From contig JAFCIZ010000001.1 of assembly GCA_017871115.1 (NCBI GenBank), positions 6,818,001-6,882,000 of the forward strand: 64,000 nucleotides of DNA. The letters run 5' to 3'. Numbering within the stretch: the first letter of the stretch is position 1; every line of letters begins with the position of its first letter. Both the position numbers and the translations under genes were made by a program. This DNA is from Cunninghamella blakesleeana. Its lineage: Eukaryota > Mucoromycota > Mucoromycetes > Mucorales > Cunninghamellaceae. This document shows, piece by piece, positions 59,796 through 64,000 of this stretch. The notes beneath the pieces are model-generated. The model was not told where the DNA came from. It saw only the letters and a list, made by a program, of their open reading frames with translations, and searched no databases.

Positions 59796-61115
59796 TTATA
59801 GATCAATTCCATAAGTTTTAGATACATGTGTATTCCAATATACATCTGGCATTTGTAATAATTTGAGTCGGTTTCCATGTACACGCTTTATTCTTATGTT
59901 ATTAGAGTCTAGAGATTTAATCAAATAGGTACCTTTTCCTAAAGATTGATGTATAGTATACCTTCCTTGCCACATATCCGATATTTTACCTGACCATGAG
60001 TTTGATTGTATTCCTGTATATAAGGTTACTATTTCACCAATTCTAAAAGCTGGTTTCCATTCGCGGTCTCGTTTATTTACTTTCTTATCTATTGCCTTTT
60101 TCTGGTTTTCTTGCGACCTTTTGATTTTTTCTGCTGATTGTTGTCTTATTAGATTTAGTGCAGTAATTTCCTTTTTTGTTCTGAGCATTATCTGATTTTC
60201 AAAGTTATAAGAGTTAAAATCTACTATTGTGTCTATATGATCAAAAGGAGTCTTTGGAATGTAACCATATGTTAAATAAAATGGAGATTGTTTTGTTGAA
60301 TTTTGTTTTATTGTGCGATAGGAAAATAATACAGATGGTAAATATTGATCCCATAATCCCTTTTCTGTTGTTGCAATCTTTTTGATAATTGATCCAAGTG
60401 TTGAATTAAATCTTTCTATTAATCCATTAGCTTGAGAATTTCCAACAGTAATAGTATTATGATGAATATTATATTGTCTACAAACTTTATTGATTAAGTC
60501 ACTAATAAAAGGAGTACCATTATCCGATATAATAAGATGAGGCGTACCATGCCTACATATAATTTCTTCATATATAAATAAAGCAATTTCCGAAGTTGAT
60601 TGATACTTAAGTGCTCGTGCCTCCACCCATTTAGTAAGATAGTCAATAGCGGCTATAACGTAACGATATCCACTTTTAGACGTTGGAACATGCTTGACAT
60701 CAATTCCCCATTGTTCGAAAGGTTTTGATTTCACAGGAACAGGATATAAAAATTCGTTTAATTTCTTAGGTCCAGTAGTTTGACATCTTTTACATTTTTT
60801 AACATATTCTTGTATATCTTTAGCCATAGCATTCCAATAATATCTAGTTGATACCTTATATAAAGTATTATGATAACCGAGGTGACCTCCTAAAGGATGT
60901 TGGTGACACATAAATAAAACTTCCATAGCTTGTGTTTTATTTAGGACTTTTCTTAATGTTTGATGTTCTATATTATATTTATATAATTGATTTGATCGTA
61001 CCACAAAGTTATGTGAATTTCGTTGTATATATCTTTTTTCTTTTGGTGTAATGTTGTTTGGTAGTTTTAAAGTGACTAAATATTGCTTCATATTATCTAT
61101 TAATTGTTGATCCAT
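59796..61115 (-). CDS. Ty3/gypsy retroelement integrase, separate ORF
   Basis: 439 aa from ATG 61115. The order is that of a Ty3/gypsy integrase. There is an HHCC zinc-binding N-terminal region (H-x-x-P-L-G-G-H then C-K-R-C) and a DDE catalytic core with Asp in WGIDVKHV, Asp in IISDNGTPF and Glu in GLIERFNST. A C-terminal GPY/F-like region (WKPAFRIGEIVTLY, then MWQGRYTIHQSLGKGTYLI) follows. All catalytic residues are present and no stop or frameshift is seen, so the copy looks young. It inserts element DNA into host chromosomes. Usually this domain is the C-terminal part of one Pol polyprotein. Here it is separated from RT-RNase H by a 637-base non-coding gap and has its own ATG. Confidence 0.93.
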   Translation of the reverse strand: MDQQLIDNMKQYLVTLKLPNNITPKEKRYIQRNSHNFVVRSNQLYKYNIEHQTLRKVLNKTQAMEVLFMCHQHPLGGHLGYHNTLYKVSTRYYWNAMAKDIQEYVKKCKRCQTTGPKKLNEFLYPVPVKSKPFEQWGIDVKHVPTSKSGYRYVIAAIDYLTKWVEARALKYQSTSEIALFIYEEIICRHGTPHLIISDNGTPFISDLINKVCRQYNIHHNTITVGNSQANGLIERFNSTLGSIIKKIATTEKGLWDQYLPSVLFSYRTIKQNSTKQSPFYLTYGYIPKTPFDHIDTIVDFNSYNFENQIMLRTKKEITALNLIRQQSAEKIKRSQENQKKAIDKKVNKRDREWKPAFRIGEIVTLYTGIQSNSWSGKISDMWQGRYTIHQSLGKGTYLIKSLDSNNIRIKRVHGNRLKLLQMPDVYWNTHVSKTYGIDL

Positions 61116-61304
61116 ACTAAGTAATTAAATTTTTGATAGGTGTGTTGATGTTATTGTTTACTATTTTTTTTTTTTTTGTGTTACTAGCTTATTTTTTTTT
61201 TGATAACTGATATTATAATTTTTTTTTTTTTGTTGATTTTGTTGAATTAAGATAGGTAAAAAGTTGTTATTAAGTGATATATATGTTGATTGTATGGTGT
61301 GAGT

Positions 61305-61353
61305 ATAGCTTTTTACGTCTTCAATCGTCTTTGGACGTTTGTTGTATTAAATA
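61305..61353. repeat. Gap repeat, copy 1 (diverged)
   Basis: Shares tagctttt-acgtcttcaatcgtctt and ggacg-ttgttgta with the two copies further right, with several small differences. Confidence 0.85.
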
Positions 61354-61530
61354 ATTTATAAGTTGTGTGTTATTGTTTTTTTTTTTTTTTGACTATATAT
61401 ATATTGTTGATTAAAAATAATTGTTGTATTATATAAAAAATGTTTGAATAATATTGTTGTATAAAATTTGTTGTAAAACTAATAAAAATAAATGTAAAAT
61501 AATTGTTAATAATATAATGTTATGTTAATA

Positions 61531-61581
61531 GATTAGCTTTTAACGTCTTCAATCGTCTTGGACGCTTGTTGTATGAAATAA
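61531..61581. repeat. Gap repeat, copy 2
   Basis: Nearly identical to copy 3, starting gattagctttt and ending gttgtat followed by gaaata; about 50 bases. Confidence 0.92.
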
Positions 61582-61625
61582 ACTATTGTGATAATAAAAA
61601 TAAAAATCTTGATATTAATTTGTTG

Positions 61626-61676
61626 GATTAGCTTTTAACGTCTTCAATCGTCTTGGACGCTTGTTGTATAAAATAT
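61626..61676. repeat. Gap repeat, copy 3
   Basis: Nearly identical to copy 2 and 95 bases further right. On the minus strand copies 2 and 3 read IQQASKTIEDVKS before a stop. Confidence 0.92.
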
Positions 61677-61752
61677 ATTTATTCATTTATTATTTCTTTT
61701 TTTTTTTTTTTTTTTTATATTTTATATATATATATATGTATTTTTTTTTTTT

Positions 61753-64000
61753 TTAATAACCAAGTCTTGAGAGAAAATCAGCCGATTGTTGTTTTTTACC
61801 ACTTCTATATATAACTTCAAATTCATAATCTGCTAAATAAGTGATCCAACGAGCTACCATACCAGTAGGTTTTGGTGATTTAATAAGCCATTTGAGTGGA
61901 GAGTGATCTGATAATACTGTAAATTTTTTCCCAAGTAAATATGGTCTAAAAATTTGCAAACTCCATATAAGAGCCAAACATTCTAACTTAGTTGCACTAT
62001 AATTTGCTTCACTTTCTTTTAAACCACGACTGGCATATATAACAGGATGTTCTAGACCTTCTTCATCCAATTGTGATAATATAGTTCCAAGTCCATCAGT
62101 AGAAGCATCACAAACGATAATAAATGGTTTGTTATAATCAGCCCTTTTCAATATAGGTGCTTCAGTTAATTTTTGTTTTAATAATTCAAAAGATTTTGTT
62201 GTTTCCGCAGTCCAAGGTATTTTCTTTTTTGTTTTAGTGACATTATGTAATGGTCTAGCAATAGCTGCAAAGTTTTGTATAAATCTTCTATAATAAGAAG
62301 CTAATCCAATAAATCCTCTTATTTGCTTGACTGTAGTTGGTATAGGATAATTCTTTACTTTTTCTATTTTTGTAGGATCAGTTTTTATTCCATCTTTAGT
62401 GATTATATATCCAAGGAACTTCAATTCATCTTTAAAGAATACACATTTTTCAATATTAAATAGTAATCCGCCAAGTCTTGCACATTTAAATAATTCTTCT
62501 AAATCCAATAGATGTTGATCCAAATTATTCGAGTGTACATTAAGATCATCAATATATGCTACTAAGCATCTATTGATCATAGTTTTAAAACATATATCTA
62601 TTAAACGTTGAAAGGTAGCTGGACTATTTACTAAACCCATAGGTAACATTTCATATTGATAAGTTCCAAACTTGGTGACAAAACCAGTTAATTCTTTACT
62701 ATTTTCTTTCATAGGTACTTGATGGAACCCTGATCTAAGATCCAAAGCAGAAAATATTCTTGATACACCAATTTCATCAATTAAGTCATCTATTCTTGGT
62801 AAAGGATATGCATCTACTTTAGTTTGAGCATTAAGCTTTCTATAATCAACTACCATTCTATAATCACCATTCTTCTTTTTGACTAAAATTATGGGAGCAG
62901 TATAAGGAGTGTTAGCTGGTTTGATTATTCCAAGTTCACATAAACGATCCAATTCTGATTTTAAATATTCTTGTTCCATAGGGCTCATACGATAAGGTCT
63001 ATGTCGTATTGGCATTGCATCTTGTTTTAGTATTATTTCATGTTCAAGAAGAGTAGTATGTCCCATCTTGTCATTATTCCAATCGAATACATCTTGATAT
63101 TGTTGTATTAATTTCCAAAATTTTATTTTGTATTCCATTGGTATATTTCCAAGTTGTAGTTTATTTTTAAAAGATTCATCCAAAGTGTCTTCTTTAATAT
63201 CTGTTTCAATATTATTAAATTCTATATATGTTTTATATGGACTAAGCTGGTCTACTAAATTGTATCCTTCTATACCTTCATTATTCCCATTTTCATCTAA
63301 ATTAAAAAATTCACTAATGATTTGATTAGGTGGTAGATCCATATTATTATCAGACTTATTAATTAAATTTATTGTTGTGTGATCATAATTATTTTTTATT
63401 TTTGATTCATTTAATATGTTGCTTGTAGTTGTATGTATATCTTTATTAGAATCGATTTGTATTTGACATATTGAATACGGTGGTACAGTTAATCCATCTT
63501 TTCCTGTTGTAATAGTTGTTGTATCATCATCTTGTTGTATTTTTAAATTATTTTCTATTGTTGTAATATTATAATAATCATCTTCATCTTCGTCAGAATG
63601 TTCATCATGTTCCCATTCTTCTTCATCTGTTTCAAGGTCTGTTATATCAGTATCACTTTCATCTAAAGTTTCTTTTTCATTAATTGCAATCTTGTTGTCT
63701 TGTTGATAATTTCCATTAATAGATTTAATTGATATGAGTGGTCTATCAGTTGATTTTAGAAATATAATAGGTAGTTCAGCTATTTTATGTTTGTATGTAA
63801 CCTTTAGAGTACTTGTTTTAAAATTAAGGAGAGCTTGTACATGACTTAACCAATTATTACCAAGAACTATATGAGCAGGACATCTGGGTAATACTTCCAT
63901 ATTGACCGGTATATTTATATCAGGTGTTACTTGTATATTAACATCATGTACAATACCTAAGGTTGGTTGTTTTGTTCCATTTCCTAATACAAATATGTTA
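61753..64000 (-). CDS. Ty3/gypsy Pol: protease (partial), reverse transcriptase, RNase H
   Basis: The frame is open from the window edge to a TAA at 61753; its true start lies beyond 64000. The first visible part is the end of a retropepsin-like protease (HIVLGNNWL, typical of the I-L-G-x-D-W-L motif); the catalytic DTG/DSG is outside the window. An acidic, Asn-rich linker follows. The RT has the LDLRSGFHQV and FGTYQYEMLPMGLVNSPATF signatures and the active-site AYIDD. The Ty3-type RNase H has FIIVCDASTDGLGTIL, a conserved Glu in TKLECLALIWSL and SDHSPLKWL, and ends with ADFLSRL, the usual C-terminal mark. RT copies element RNA into DNA and RNase H removes the template. No stop or frameshift is seen. 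Confidence 0.95.
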   Translation of the reverse strand, partial: NIFVLGNGTKQPTLGIVHDVNIQVTPDINIPVNMEVLPRCPAHIVLGNNWLSHVQALLNFKTSTLKVTYKHKIAELPIIFLKSTDRPLISIKSINGNYQQDNKIAINEKETLDESDTDITDLETDEEEWEHDEHSDEDEDDYYNITTIENNLKIQQDDDTTTITTGKDGLTVPPYSICQIQIDSNKDIHTTTSNILNESKIKNNYDHTTINLINKSDNNMDLPPNQIISEFFNLDENGNNEGIEGYNLVDQLSPYKTYIEFNNIETDIKEDTLDESFKNKLQLGNIPMEYKIKFWKLIQQYQDVFDWNNDKMGHTTLLEHEIILKQDAMPIRHRPYRMSPMEQEYLKSELDRLCELGIIKPANTPYTAPIILVKKKNGDYRMVVDYRKLNAQTKVDAYPLPRIDDLIDEIGVSRIFSALDLRSGFHQVPMKENSKELTGFVTKFGTYQYEMLPMGLVNSPATFQRLIDICFKTMINRCLVAYIDDLNVHSNNLDQHLLDLEELFKCARLGGLLFNIEKCVFFKDELKFLGYIITKDGIKTDPTKIEKVKNYPIPTTVKQIRGFIGLASYYRRFIQNFAAIARPLHNVTKTKKKIPWTAETTKSFELLKQKLTEAPILKRADYNKPFIIVCDASTDGLGTILSQLDEEGLEHPVIYASRGLKESEANYSATKLECLALIWSLQIFRPYLLGKKFTVLSDHSPLKWLIKSPKPTGMVARWITYLADYEFEVIYRSGKKQQSADFLSRLGY

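Larger units (their letters stand above)
61116..61752 (-). other. Non-coding gap between RNase H and integrase ORFs
   Basis: 637 bases, T-rich on the plus strand, containing three copies of an approximately 45-50 bp repeat and several T-runs. No in-frame bridge between the flanking ORFs is apparent. Confidence 0.6.
59796..64000 (-). mobile_element. Ty3/gypsy LTR retrotransposon, 3' part, runs off the window
   Basis: Minus-strand order is protease (partial) - reverse transcriptase - RNase H - gap - integrase, the Ty3/gypsy (Metaviridae-type) domain order. Gag and the 5' LTR lie beyond 64000. The 3' end is not fixed and may extend past the 176-aa ORF toward the tRNA. Open frames and intact catalytic motifs suggest recent activity. 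The element ends within 1-2 kb of a tRNA gene. Confidence 0.88.

Overview
The window is fungal nuclear DNA, very AT-rich between genes, with compact intron-rich genes. Most genes have several short GT-AG introns of about 70-150 bases, coding runs of Asn, Gln, His and Asp are common, and promoters and introns are full of poly(T)/poly(A). A class IV (Chs3-type) chitin synthase, EF-hand MscS channels, a VTC/SPX protein, an Lsb/Csh3-type SH3 protein and a Ty3/gypsy retroelement all point to a fungus. The AT bias and gene style suggest an early-diverging filamentous lineage such as Mucoromycota; the phylum is inference, not shown.

Layout. 0.9-2.3 kb (-): homeodomain transcription factor. 5.9-17.2 kb (+): three tandem paralogous MscS-like channels with a calcium-binding EF-hand (A, B, C). 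18.8-22.7 kb (-): class IV chitin synthase. 23.3-24.5 kb (-): Rpc37/RPC5 subunit of RNA polymerase III. 25.4-28.4 kb (-): Xaa-Pro aminopeptidase with a 5-nt microexon. 29.4-30.9 kb (+): membrane-anchored repeat protein of unknown function. 31.1-34.5 kb (-): DBP10-type DEAD-box helicase. 35.2-38.2 kb (+): F-BAR/RhoGAP protein. 38.6-41.5 kb (-): WD40-like protein. 42.2-43.0 kb: decayed coding sequence. 43.4-45.0 kb (-): triple-KH RNA-binding protein. 46.0-46.7 kb (-): Yar1-like ankyrin protein. 47.2-48.6 kb (+): SH3 protein. 49.0-52.7 kb (+): SPX/VTC-like protein. 53.0-54.2 kb (-): ChaC glutathione cyclotransferase. 54.8-56.5 kb (+): ZIP zinc transporter. 58.1 kb (+): tRNA-Glu(CTC). 58.8-64 kb (-): minisatellite, an orphan ORF and a Ty3/gypsy retroelement running off the right edge.

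Exon chains were built by hand: each junction was required to keep frame, and predicted proteins were compared with family motifs known from memory. Functionally the window is mixed: cell wall (chitin synthase), calcium/osmotic response (MscS channels), polarity and actin (RhoGAP, SH3), ribosome biogenesis (DBP10, Yar1-like), phosphate (SPX/VTC), zinc and glutathione (ZIP, ChaC). Apart from the MscS tandem array no metabolic cluster is visible.

Most notable items: the MscS array with a shared uncharacterised N-terminal motif and an apparent GA-AG intron in copy C; a 5-nt microexon that supplies most of a metal-ligand histidine codon in the aminopeptidase; an SPX/VTC protein that appears to have lost the polymerase catalytic Glu and the usual membrane domain; a Ty3/gypsy element whose integrase is a separate ORF preceded by a gap with three copies of a repeat; and perfect T(n)A(n) palindromes recurring in introns.
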